Assembly (NCBI GenBank): GCA_017432565.1
Contig: JAFRIW010000047.1
Location: 1 to 41,661 of the forward strand
Source of the DNA: Lachnospiraceae bacterium
GTDB taxonomy: Bacteria; Bacillota; Clostridia; Lachnospirales; Lachnospiraceae
DNA: 41,661 bases
Direction: 5' to 3'
The position numbers and the translations under genes are program-made. Shown here one piece after another: positions 15,436 to 23,494 of this stretch; positions within the stretch are counted from its first letter, which is position 1, and each line of letters starts with the position of its first letter. The notes beneath the pieces were generated by a model. It made no database searches. It worked only from the letters and a program-made list of their open reading frames with translations, and was not told the DNA's origin.

Positions 15436-18400
15436 TTACGGCAGCAGAGATTTCAGGAAAGTGATCAGGTTTCTTTCCGGCGTGATCGTGACAGTAACTG
15501 TCTCTGCCTCCGGCACAGCGAAGCGGACATAGGCGCCGCTCTGCTCCGGCTCGATCTGCTGACTTACGCCGTCCGCTTCCAGCAGGATGCGGACGGTTTT
15601 GCTGTCTTCGGGCAGGAACCGGAGTTCATTCGTTCTGCCGTTCTCCGGCAGCGTCACTTCATAGCTTTCCTTTCCATCTTCGCCTGAGAGCTTTTTCACC
15701 TGCAGCACGTCGCCGTCCCTGAAGAAGCCTTCCGCCAGGAAAACCGGCTGGCCGCTTTCCCGCACAGGCAGGCCGGCGATCAAAGTCACGATCCGGCTGT
15801 ACTGTGCCGTGACAGTGTCGTTTGCTGTAATGCGGCTAAAATCCGTGCGGCTCCAGGTTCCCTCAAAGCCTACCTTCTCCGGTACGGCCGGCAGCTCATC
15901 GGCCGTCAGAGAGGCACCGTACGCGCAGCGGATTCTCTTAAGAACCTCCCCGTCGTCTGTGATAAAAACCAGCTCCGGCTCTTCGTAAAAATCATCTTCA
16001 CGGGCCTGTGAAAGGGCTTCATACTCAGCGGGTTCAGCAATTCCCGCAAGGCTGATCCCGCCGATTCCATGCAGCGTACGATCCTCACTGTAATAAAGAT
16101 TTCCGGACACTGCCGCCGCGCTTTTTTCCCGCACGTCCCCTGCGATGGCTCCGACATACTGCGTTCCTGCGCATTCCGCCATGCAGGTACAGTCATGAAT
16201 ACTGTTTCCATATCCCGCGATGCCGCCGACATAGCGCTTGCCCTGTACCCGCGACCGGCAGGCCGCGCCCCGGATCTGCGCGGCAGAGTATCCCGCAATG
16301 CCGCCGGCATAATCCTCTCCGCACAGCACATCGCCGCTTATCCGGGCATCCCGGATCACGCCCATTTCCATCCGTCCGACAGCGCCGCCGGCATAATTTC
16401 CCTTCACGTTCAGCGTGCCCTCATAGCTGCAAGCATCCATCGCACAGGTAGACAGGAAGCTGTAATGAACCGACAGGCTGCCGCTGCTGACAATATCCTT
16501 CTCCGGATCCAGATCATACTCCGTATTCATCGTTCCGGCGATGCCTCCGCCGCACAGATCCGCATTCACTGTTCCATTCCCGCTGCATCGCCGCACACAG
16601 CCCAGCTCCGCCGCATCCAGCTGCTCATCGGAAAGATAAGGAATCTGCTGCCCCAGTACCGTTTCCTGATCTGCCGCGTCCTCCGCATTCTGCCCGATCT
16701 GCGGCTGCTGTGACTGGCCGTTGGCTGCACTTTCCACCGTCCGCAGCACGCTGTCCACCTGCCCGCTGATCGCCCGGACCTGACTGATTGCGTCCTGCGA
16801 CTCTTCATGCAGGCCGCCCTCAATCGCGCTCATCTCGCTCTGCAGTGCCTGCAGAGATGCATACAGCTTATCCGAAGAGCTGCGGATCTCGCTGCTGACT
16901 CCCGTGACCGGCAGCTTAGCTGTGCCAAGCAGCTCTCCTGCACTTTGCACTTTTCCAAGCAGATCAGCGGCAGAACCGGACAGACTCTTCAGGCTGCTGT
17001 ACAACTGTGATGTGTCAACGGACGGCACCTCTCCTTCGTGTGCCGACGCATGCTGCTCCAGAACCTGCAGCATTCCGGCCGCTGCCTGTCCCGATGCTGA
17101 GACGCCGCCGCTGATCTGAGTAAGTGCACCTCGCACGCTTTCCGGATCCGGCAGAGCATCTCCAGCCGCAAAGGCCTCTTCCAGTGCTGAGGCGCCTGCC
17201 GCGGCCTGCTCAGCGCCCTCCCGGAGTGCAGGAACCTGTTCCCGGACCTGCTGCTTCTCCTCCTCTGTCAGCAGCGTCTCCTGCAGCAGGCCTTCGATCT
17301 GTCCGGCAAAATCTGCCGCGGCGCCCTGAAAGCCTCTGACCTGGCCGCCCAGGTCCGCGGACGCGCCGCTGATCTGGCGCAGTCCCTCCTGCAGAATCTG
17401 AAGATCCGCCTCTGCTGTGCCCAGTGCTGCATCCGTGTCATCCGCCGCCGTCCCGGCCAGTGTCTGTACCTGATCCCGCGTCTGCGACGTCAGATCGGAG
17501 AGTCCCTGCAGCTGCGTATTCAGTGCATTGGAGTAAGACGAAGCACTGCTCAGTGCGCTGTTGATCATCCCGTTTAAGCTGTCCAGCTCCGCATCCAGCC
17601 GGTCCAGCTCATCCTGTGTGAATTCCATCTGCAGATACGGCTGCAGCTGACCGGCAATCCCGCCGATGTCCTTGCGGCCGCTGATCGTTCCGTGATTGAT
17701 GCAGTCCGCAAGATATCCGGAGGAGCGTCCTGCAATGCCGCCGACATTGTAACCGGTATGTTCACAGCCGATCTGCCCTTCGTTGCGGCAATTTCTCACA
17801 TATCCTGCGTTGAAGCCCGCGATGCCGCCGGTGTCCGTGCGCGCTGTGAGATTCTCCGTCTCATTCACCCGGCCGGTCCGCATGATGTTTTCCAGCGTAT
17901 GTGAGAGCTCATCCTGCGAGATGGCCGACTCCACATATACCGTGTTCACATCTGCCTCATTGACGGCATTTTCAATGAGTCCTTCATTATAGCCGCACAG
18001 GCCGCCCGTGTAGGAATTGCCCCGGATGGTACCGGACACAGTGCAGTCCGTTATGATGCCGGTGGAACGGTTTTCTGCTGCGATGCCGCCGGTCCGGGCA
18101 TCTGCACTGATGGTGCCGTGAAAGCTGCACTGCTCGATCCGGCCGGCGTTGATCCCTGCAATCCCGCCCAGACTCTGCTGAATTCCATCTGGCACGACCA
18201 TGCCCCCCACGGTCAGATCATGCACATATCCTGCCGGCGTGATCTCCCCGAACAAGCCCGTCCGGTCATAGCTTCCCTTCGGCACAAAGCCGTCAATCTC
18301 GTGGCCCTGCCCGTCAAATTCTCCGGCCAGAACGGCAATCGGGACGGATGTCTGTGCTGTCAGAACCAGATCCGCCTCCAGCACGATTTTCTTATCCGCT

Positions 18401-18621
18401 GACCACGCGTCGTAGTGGCACTGCTCTGCCACCGAAACATAATCGCTTACCGTCCGGATATGGATCACCTCCAGTGCCTGCTCCTGCACATCTGAATCCT
18501 GTTCCTGTGCCGTCTGCTCTTCAGCAGAGCCCGCCGCCTGAACCGCCATCGACGGCATTACCGCCATCAGCAGCGCCAGACACAGCGCCGCGGCGCGCCA
18601 TATTTTGCCCTGTCTGCTCAT
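15436..18621 (-). CDS. Large secreted GLUG-repeat and coiled-coil protein, partner of the MMPL transporter
   Basis: A 1061-residue exported protein. A signal peptide (basic start, hydrophobic core, cleavage near VQAAG at about 30) is followed by a beta-helix-like region of GLUG-type repeats (about 90-325, units like GGIAGxNxGxIxxC). A long Ala/Gln/Ser-rich coiled coil (about 330-665) interrupts it, then more GLUG repeats (about 680-840) and a beta-rich C-terminal region. No LPxTG, sorting tail or C-terminal membrane helix is seen, so anchoring is unclear. Its ATG overlaps the transporter TGA (ATGA), a strong sign of coupled translation. The coiled coil recalls the external segments of YhgE/Pip-like membrane proteins. 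I infer an extracytoplasmic partner of the transporter or an adhesin. Confidence 0.85.
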   Translation of the reverse strand: MSRQGKIWRAAALCLALLMAVMPSMAVQAAGSAEEQTAQEQDSDVQEQALEVIHIRTVSDYVSVAEQCHYDAWSADKKIVLEADLVLTAQTSVPIAVLAGEFDGQGHEIDGFVPKGSYDRTGLFGEITPAGYVHDLTVGGMVVPDGIQQSLGGIAGINAGRIEQCSFHGTISADARTGGIAAENRSTGIITDCTVSGTIRGNSYTGGLCGYNEGLIENAVNEADVNTVYVESAISQDELSHTLENIMRTGRVNETENLTARTDTGGIAGFNAGYVRNCRNEGQIGCEHTGYNVGGIAGRSSGYLADCINHGTISGRKDIGGIAGQLQPYLQMEFTQDELDRLDAELDSLNGMINSALSSASSYSNALNTQLQGLSDLTSQTRDQVQTLAGTAADDTDAALGTAEADLQILQEGLRQISGASADLGGQVRGFQGAAADFAGQIEGLLQETLLTEEEKQQVREQVPALREGAEQAAAGASALEEAFAAGDALPDPESVRGALTQISGGVSASGQAAAGMLQVLEQHASAHEGEVPSVDTSQLYSSLKSLSGSAADLLGKVQSAGELLGTAKLPVTGVSSEIRSSSDKLYASLQALQSEMSAIEGGLHEESQDAISQVRAISGQVDSVLRTVESAANGQSQQPQIGQNAEDAADQETVLGQQIPYLSDEQLDAAELGCVRRCSGNGTVNADLCGGGIAGTMNTEYDLDPEKDIVSSGSLSVHYSFLSTCAMDACSYEGTLNVKGNYAGGAVGRMEMGVIRDARISGDVLCGEDYAGGIAGYSAAQIRGAACRSRVQGKRYVGGIAGYGNSIHDCTCMAECAGTQYVGAIAGDVREKSAAAVSGNLYYSEDRTLHGIGGISLAGIAEPAEYEALSQAREDDFYEEPELVFITDDGEVLKRIRCAYGASLTADELPAVPEKVGFEGTWSRTDFSRITANDTVTAQYSRIVTLIAGLPVRESGQPVFLAEGFFRDGDVLQVKKLSGEDGKESYEVTLPENGRTNELRFLPEDSKTVRILLEADGVSQQIEPEQSGAYVRFAVPEAETVTVTITPERNLITFLKSLLP

Positions 18622-21155
18622 ACTGCACCTTCTTTCACGTCGATTTCCGGGATGTTGTCGCCGGAAGCCTTCTCCATGCTTCCTGAGACAATCACTGCAT
18701 TCACATCTCCGCGCACGATCGCATTCATCACGCCGATCACCGTTCCGTTCACCGTTCCCCGGATCGTTCCGTTGACCACCACCGTGCCGCTCTCCTCGCG
18801 CATCCGCACCGGCATTTCCACGTCAAAAGCTGTCTTCTCAATGATCCGGTCGCCGATCAGCAGAATCTGCGGCAGGACGAACATGACCAGCAGAATCGAA
18901 ATCATGGTGCCGCGGCCGAGGCACTGTCCGATGCCGGCGATGCAGGGGTCAGAGGTCATCTGCCCGATGAAGACACCCGCCAGCGTCATCATAGAGCCGG
19001 ATGTAATGATGGTCGGGAAGGCAAAATTCAGCGCCTCTGTGATGGCTTCCCGCCGATCCGCTGCCGGAACTCTGTGCCCGGCGGCGTCGCGGTGCTCGTG
19101 CCTCAGCTCCAGATATCGGCTTGAAATGACAATGGCGTAGTCAATGTTCGCGCCCATCTGGATGGAACTGACGATCAGATAGCCCATGAAAAACAGGTTC
19201 TGATGCCGGATCGCCGGGAAGGAGAAATTCAGGAAAATCGCCCCTTCAATCACTGCGATCAGCAGCACCGGCATGCCCGCCGACTTGAAGGTGAACAGCA
19301 GAATGATCAGCACGAACAGCGCCGATACCACGCTGACGACAATGTTGTCCCGCTCAAAGCTGGCCTTCAGATCCCGCTGGCTTCCGGATTCGCCGACTAC
19401 ATAGACATCCTGTCCCTCGTAATATTTATCCGCTAAGTCATGAATCTTATCCAGAAAAGCGAAGGTCTCTTCGCTCTCCTGCGGCAGGTTCAGGTAAACC
19501 AGAATCCGGTCGTAGTTTTCTCCCTCGAGCTGTTTGCGCCCGCGGTCGATCTGTTCGTCCGCCGAGGAGAGCATCTCAAGGGTTTCCTCATCAAGATTCA
19601 CATACCCCTCTTCCACTTTCTCATAGAGGAACTGGAACATGTCCATCAGCGGCACACGATAGACGGAAATGCCTCCGATAATCCGGCCGTAGTCGCCCTG
19701 CTGCGCGGCATAGGCGCTGTAGAGTACTTCGCCGATCTCATAATCAATGCCCGCCAGCTCCGCGAATTCCCGCGGAGTGAGCGACTGCGTCAATGTATAG
19801 CCGCCCAGCGCCTCCGTGTTGGCCAGGCCCTGGCAAAATCTGACTTCCGGGCATTTTTCCAGATCCCGGATCAATCTTGCCTCGCTCTCATAGCGGTGCT
19901 CCGGCACCACCAGCGCGACAAAGTTGTCATCTCCGAAGGTCTGCGTGATCATCTCATCGGCGATCTGTGTCTGGTTCTTCATCGGCGCCTCAATGGTCGA
20001 ATAACCATAGACATACGGACACTGCTGGGAATAATAGAAGCCCGCCAGGAACAGCAGAAGAAACAGCGGCGGGATCCACTTTCTCGTCGCCCAGGAAAAA
20101 TGGCCGCACCAGCTGATCTTCGGGACAAAGCTTTTGTGCCTTGTCCGCTCCATCATGCCCGAGAACAGCACCAGCAGGCCCGGCATCAGCGTGAACACGG
20201 ACAGAAGCGAGAGCAGGATGGCCTTGATCAGCACAATTCCCATGTCGGCGCCGATCTTATACTGCATGAAGATCAGTGCAAACAGACCGGAAATCGTCGT
20301 CAGAGAGCTGGAGAGAATCTCCGGAATGGATTTGGAAAGCGAGACAATCGCTGCATCACGGACCGACAGCCCGCCTGCCCGCTCCTCCTTGAACCGGTTG
20401 CAGAAGATGATGGCGTAATCGACAGACAGCGCCAACTGCAGAATCGAGGAGACGGAATTCGACACGAAGGATATGGTTCCGAACAGGAAGTTCGTTCCGC
20501 TGTTCATCACCATCGACATGACAAAGGTCAGGATCAGCACCGGGATCTCGCCGTAGGATTCGCTGGTAAACAGCAGCACAGCGAAGACCACCACCGCCAC
20601 CAGTGCAATGATCATCTTCATTTCCTGCTCAATTGCATCCGCCTGCTGGTCTCCGAGACTGGTCGAGACATAGAGGTCATAGCCGGAGAGTTCGTTTTCT
20701 ACATTCTCCAGCGCCTGCAGCGCCCGCTCATCCTCCTGCGGATAGCGGAACGTCACGTCATACAACGCGGCGCCGTCGTTGTAATGCTTGACGAACTCCT
20801 CCTGCGCAGCATCCTCCTCTGTAAACGTCACATCCAGAACGCCGTCCGACTCCCGGATTTTTTCGCACAGGTCCTGCGCCTGCTCCCAGGTCACGTTGGC
20901 CGCCATGATTTTCGCGCTGCCGTAGGTGATGAATTCCTGATCCATCAGATCCAGGCCCTGCCGCGTCTCCGTCGTTTCCGACAGATACTCCGACAGATCA
21001 TTCTCGACCCCGACCCAGCCCGATGAAAACAGCGAGAACACCGTAATCAGAATATACAGCAGGAAAAACAGCATCCGCTTATCCACGATAAACGAAGCCA
21101 CCCGGATCATCGGACTCCCCTGCTTTTCTCCGCTCTTCTTCAGCGACTGCTCCAT
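18618..21155 (-). CDS. MMPL/RND-family membrane transporter
   Basis: An 845-residue integral membrane protein with the RND-like layout: one N-terminal helix, a large outer loop, about five helices, then the same again. The MMPL signature Asp-Tyr pair occurs twice (SVDYAIIFCNRF near residue 245, NIDYAIVISSRY near 670). MMPL proteins export lipids, glycolipids or hydrophobic compounds by proton motive force. A pseudo-repetitive C-terminal tail (NGTIRGTVNGTVIG and on) looks like a short beta-solenoid, unusual for the family. The start at 21155 is set by GGAAGGAAGG; an in-frame ATG at 21266 lies in the promoter. Four-base overlap with the GLUG gene. Confidence 0.92.
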   Translation of the reverse strand: MEQSLKKSGEKQGSPMIRVASFIVDKRMLFFLLYILITVFSLFSSGWVGVENDLSEYLSETTETRQGLDLMDQEFITYGSAKIMAANVTWEQAQDLCEKIRESDGVLDVTFTEEDAAQEEFVKHYNDGAALYDVTFRYPQEDERALQALENVENELSGYDLYVSTSLGDQQADAIEQEMKMIIALVAVVVFAVLLFTSESYGEIPVLILTFVMSMVMNSGTNFLFGTISFVSNSVSSILQLALSVDYAIIFCNRFKEERAGGLSVRDAAIVSLSKSIPEILSSSLTTISGLFALIFMQYKIGADMGIVLIKAILLSLLSVFTLMPGLLVLFSGMMERTRHKSFVPKISWCGHFSWATRKWIPPLFLLLFLAGFYYSQQCPYVYGYSTIEAPMKNQTQIADEMITQTFGDDNFVALVVPEHRYESEARLIRDLEKCPEVRFCQGLANTEALGGYTLTQSLTPREFAELAGIDYEIGEVLYSAYAAQQGDYGRIIGGISVYRVPLMDMFQFLYEKVEEGYVNLDEETLEMLSSADEQIDRGRKQLEGENYDRILVYLNLPQESEETFAFLDKIHDLADKYYEGQDVYVVGESGSQRDLKASFERDNIVVSVVSALFVLIILLFTFKSAGMPVLLIAVIEGAIFLNFSFPAIRHQNLFFMGYLIVSSIQMGANIDYAIVISSRYLELRHEHRDAAGHRVPAADRREAITEALNFAFPTIITSGSMMTLAGVFIGQMTSDPCIAGIGQCLGRGTMISILLVMFVLPQILLIGDRIIEKTAFDVEMPVRMREESGTVVVNGTIRGTVNGTVIGVMNAIVRGDVNAVIVSGSMEKASGDNIPEIDVKEGAV

Positions 21156-21184
21156 AAATATGCCTTCCTTCCAACAAATAGAAA

Positions 21185-21218
21185 ACCGACCATCGATCCG
21201 CTTTTGGCGATGGTCGGT
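21185..21218. promoter_or_regulatory. Perfect 11-bp palindrome in the MMPL leader (operator or attenuator candidate)
   Basis: ACCGACCATCG (21185-21195) and CGATGGTCGGT (21208-21218) are perfect inverted arms around 12 bases. It lies between the MMPL promoter and ribosome site. No T-run follows on the minus strand beyond a short TTTT, so operator binding (TetR-like regulators are common for such exporters) seems likelier than termination. No regulator gene is adjacent. Confidence 0.65.
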
Positions 21219-21238
21219 ACGTTTACTCACAACAGCAT

Positions 21239-21266
21239 ATTTTAGTATGTAATTCTGGAAATACAA
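21239..21266 (-). promoter_or_regulatory. Promoter of the MMPL-GLUG operon
   Basis: On the minus strand, TTGTAT (21261-21266) and TAAAAT (21239-21244) are separated by 16 bases, about 85 upstream of the MMPL start. The 11-bp palindrome begins about 20 bases downstream of the -10. Confidence 0.55.
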
Positions 21267-21298
21267 ACCGCACTTTCCCGTTTTTGTCCAAATCCCTG

Positions 21299-21327
21299 TT
21301 GGACCCGCCTTCCCCGTATGCTAAAGT
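21299..21327 (+). promoter_or_regulatory. Promoter of the alpha/beta hydrolase gene
   Basis: TTGGAC (21299-21304) and TAAAGT (21322-21327) with a 17-base spacer, about 45 bases before the hydrolase ATG. The predicted transcription start falls inside the 26-bp repeat. Confidence 0.5.
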
Positions 21328-21330
21328 GAA

Positions 21331-21356
21331 ACGAGGGGACAGAGCACCGTCTCATT
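21331..21356 (-). repeat. 26-bp inverted repeat, right copy (GGGGACAG family)
   Basis: Exact reverse complement of 15404-15429. It lies in the 5' leader of the alpha/beta hydrolase gene, immediately before its ribosome site AAAGGAG. Confidence 0.85.
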
Positions 21357-21371
21357 CGAAAGGAGAAAACG

Positions 21372-22112
21372 ATGAAAGAATTCTACATTCCCAGCGACGG
21401 AATCCGGCTGCACGCCAAGCTGGACACGCCGGAGGGTTTTTCGAAAGGTCCGCTGGTTCTTCTGATTCACGGATTCACCGGGCACATGGAAGAGGAGCAT
21501 ATCATCGCGGCGCAGCAGGTAATGAATGAGATCGGCTATGCGGTGCTGCGCGTGGAGATGTACGGTCACGGCGGAAGTGAAGGCGCATTCAAGGATCACA
21601 CGCTGTACAAGTGGATCGGCAACGCGCTGGATGTAGTGGACTATGTAAAGACGCTGGACTGGGTGACAGATCTGTATCTGTGCGGTCATTCCCAGGGAGG
21701 CCTGCTGGTCATGATGATCGCCGGGATGCGGCCGGATGATTTCAAGGCAGTCATCCCGCTGGCGCCGGCCTGGATGATCCCGGACGGCGCACGCGCAGGG
21801 ACGCTGCTCGGAACACCCTTTGACCCGCTGCATATTCCGGACGAACTGGTCTCGGAAGAACTGGTCCTGGGCGGAAATTATATCCGGGTGGCACAGACGC
21901 TGCACCCGGAAGATGAGATTGCAAGATATAACGGGCCTGTTCTGATTGTCCAGGGCGATAAAGATGAGGCGGTTCCGCTCGAGTATGCACAGAGAGCGGC
22001 CGGACTTTACGCAAATTGCAGGCTCGTCATCATCCCGGGAGATACTCATTGCTATGACTACCACCTGGATATGATGACGAGTGCGGTAAAGGAGTTTCTT
22101 ACGACTTTCTGA
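21372..22112 (+). CDS. Alpha/beta hydrolase, feruloyl/cinnamoyl-esterase-like
   Basis: A 246-residue serine hydrolase without signal peptide. Seen: oxyanion segment LIHGFTGHMEEEH (31-43), nucleophile elbow GHSQGG with S107, acid GDKDEAVP with D198, and H226 in GDTHCYDY. Length, triad spacing and the HGFTGH segment match Butyrivibrio Est1E-type intracellular feruloyl esterases as I remember them, which release ferulate or coumarate from xylo-oligosaccharide esters. The adjacent convergent GPH symporter and GH3 glycosidase fit use of plant-glycan fragments. A broader S33-type esterase remains possible. The stop overlaps the symporter gene by 14 bases. Confidence 0.85.
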   Translation: MKEFYIPSDGIRLHAKLDTPEGFSKGPLVLLIHGFTGHMEEEHIIAAQQVMNEIGYAVLRVEMYGHGGSEGAFKDHTLYKWIGNALDVVDYVKTLDWVTDLYLCGHSQGGLLVMMIAGMRPDDFKAVIPLAPAWMIPDGARAGTLLGTPFDPLHIPDELVSEELVLGGNYIRVAQTLHPEDEIARYNGPVLIVQGDKDEAVPLEYAQRAAGLYANCRLVIIPGDTHCYDYHLDMMTSAVKEFLTTF

Positions 22113-23463
22113 TGTACTGATCGATATCCCAGAACCACATGCAGAGGAAGCAGACTGCGCTGGCGATCGTCGGCACCATAAAGAGCAGGAAGGTCTCTGC
22201 ATTTTTCGCTGATGCGGCCTGCTCGGCAAGCGCTCCGTTATACTGACCGGCGGCAAGTCCCCACCCGAGAATGGCGGAGCCCAGGCCCACTCCGATTTTG
22301 GAGCCGATGGAGCTGACGGAGGTCACAAGTCCTTCATAGCGTTCTCCGGTCCTGGTTTCAAGATAATCGATAATATCTGATGCGAAAGTGAAAATGCCGG
22401 CAACATAAGGGGCCAGAGAAATTCCATGCAGGGCAGTTGACAGGAAGACCAGTCCGGCATTGTATTGCTTTGCGCCGACATAACCCAGCAGTCCTCCGAC
22501 TATGCCGATTACAGCTGCAATCAGAAGGACCCTGCGCTTACCCATTTTCGCGAAAAGCTTCGGGGCGAAAGCCATGACGACAACTGCAGAAAGGATCGAC
22601 ACAATCGCGATCAGAGAATACATATCTGCATTGCCGAATACATCTCTGGTGAAATAGACTGCCGCGGAAAGGAAAATACCGTTAATAATGAAGCAGAAAA
22701 TAAACACCAGCACTGTGATATAGAAGTATTTTGTTCTCAGAAGCTCCTGTACACCCTTCTTCAGATCGTGCGAATCTTCCTTCTTATTCTCATCCGTTTC
22801 TTCATCTGATGCGATTTTTTCTCTGGTGCCCAGGAAGCAGATTCCTTCAAAAATGAATGCGAGCACGCAGTAGATCACAACTACTTTTGTCCAGGCACTC
22901 TGAACCTTCTCTCCGCCGCCCGATGCGAGCAGGCGCGGCGTCAGAATTGCAAGCAGCAGGCCGGCGATAAAGGAGAAAATTCCGCGCAGAGAGCTGACTT
23001 TATTTCTGTCTTCACCGGTCAGACTGATTCTCGGGAGCATGGCGTGATAGCTGACATTGTTCAGCGTATAAACCACGACTGTCAGCAGGAAATAGGTAAT
23101 CACAACCCAGGCAAGTTTTGCGCCGTTTCCAAGAGAAGACGGTACATTGTATACCAGCAGCTGAATCAGTACCAGCGGAATAATCGTGGCACCGAACCAT
23201 GGCCGTGCCTTTCCCTTCTTACTGTGTGTCTTCTCGATCAGCAGGCCGGCACCGATATCGCTGACGCCGTCGAAGATACGGCAGATCAGCATGATCGTCC
23301 CGATCAGACCTGCAGACAGCAGAACACTGTCTGTGTAATAAAGTGTCAGGAAAGAGGACACAAATGTCCATACAAAATTTGACCCCAGGTCGCCGAGCGC
23401 ATACACCAGCCGCTCGCCGGCAGATGTTGTCCCGTAGGGACGTTCTTTCTTTTTCTTCGCCAT
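22099..23463 (-). CDS. GPH-family (MelB-like) glycoside/cation symporter
   Basis: A 454-residue, 12-helix major-facilitator protein of the glycoside-pentoside-hexuronide family. Markers: YALGDLGSNFVWTFVSSFLTLYYTDS near the N-terminus (cation-binding helix with Asp), FDGVSDIGAGLLIEKTHSKKGKARPW (the GPH loop 2-3 signature), and a charged central loop (about 205-225). It takes up oligosaccharides or glycosides with Na+ or H+. It follows the GH3 gene by 31 bases on the same strand with a good AGGAGG-like site, so imported glycosides are probably hydrolysed by that enzyme. Exact sugar unknown; xylo- or gluco-oligosaccharides are likely. Confidence 0.92.
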   Translation of the reverse strand: MAKKKKERPYGTTSAGERLVYALGDLGSNFVWTFVSSFLTLYYTDSVLLSAGLIGTIMLICRIFDGVSDIGAGLLIEKTHSKKGKARPWFGATIIPLVLIQLLVYNVPSSLGNGAKLAWVVITYFLLTVVVYTLNNVSYHAMLPRISLTGEDRNKVSSLRGIFSFIAGLLLAILTPRLLASGGGEKVQSAWTKVVVIYCVLAFIFEGICFLGTREKIASDEETDENKKEDSHDLKKGVQELLRTKYFYITVLVFIFCFIINGIFLSAAVYFTRDVFGNADMYSLIAIVSILSAVVVMAFAPKLFAKMGKRRVLLIAAVIGIVGGLLGYVGAKQYNAGLVFLSTALHGISLAPYVAGIFTFASDIIDYLETRTGERYEGLVTSVSSIGSKIGVGLGSAILGWGLAAGQYNGALAEQAASAKNAETFLLFMVPTIASAVCFLCMWFWDIDQYIRKS

Positions 23464-23494
23464 TTTACTTTTCCTCCTTTTGATTTCCGGCCTC

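Noticed and set aside
15436..18621. GLUG repeats as a CRISPR or DNA-level tandem repeat
   Set aside because: The periodicity is in the protein (GGIAGxN units) with diverged DNA; there are no constant repeats with regular spacers.
19440..21026. 528-residue open frame antisense to the MMPL gene
   Set aside because: Arg/His/Gln-rich shadow of a well-supported membrane protein gene, with no ribosome site.
21156..21266. 37-residue N-terminal extension of the MMPL protein
   Set aside because: It covers the promoter and the 11-bp palindrome, and a strong ribosome site lies just before 21155.
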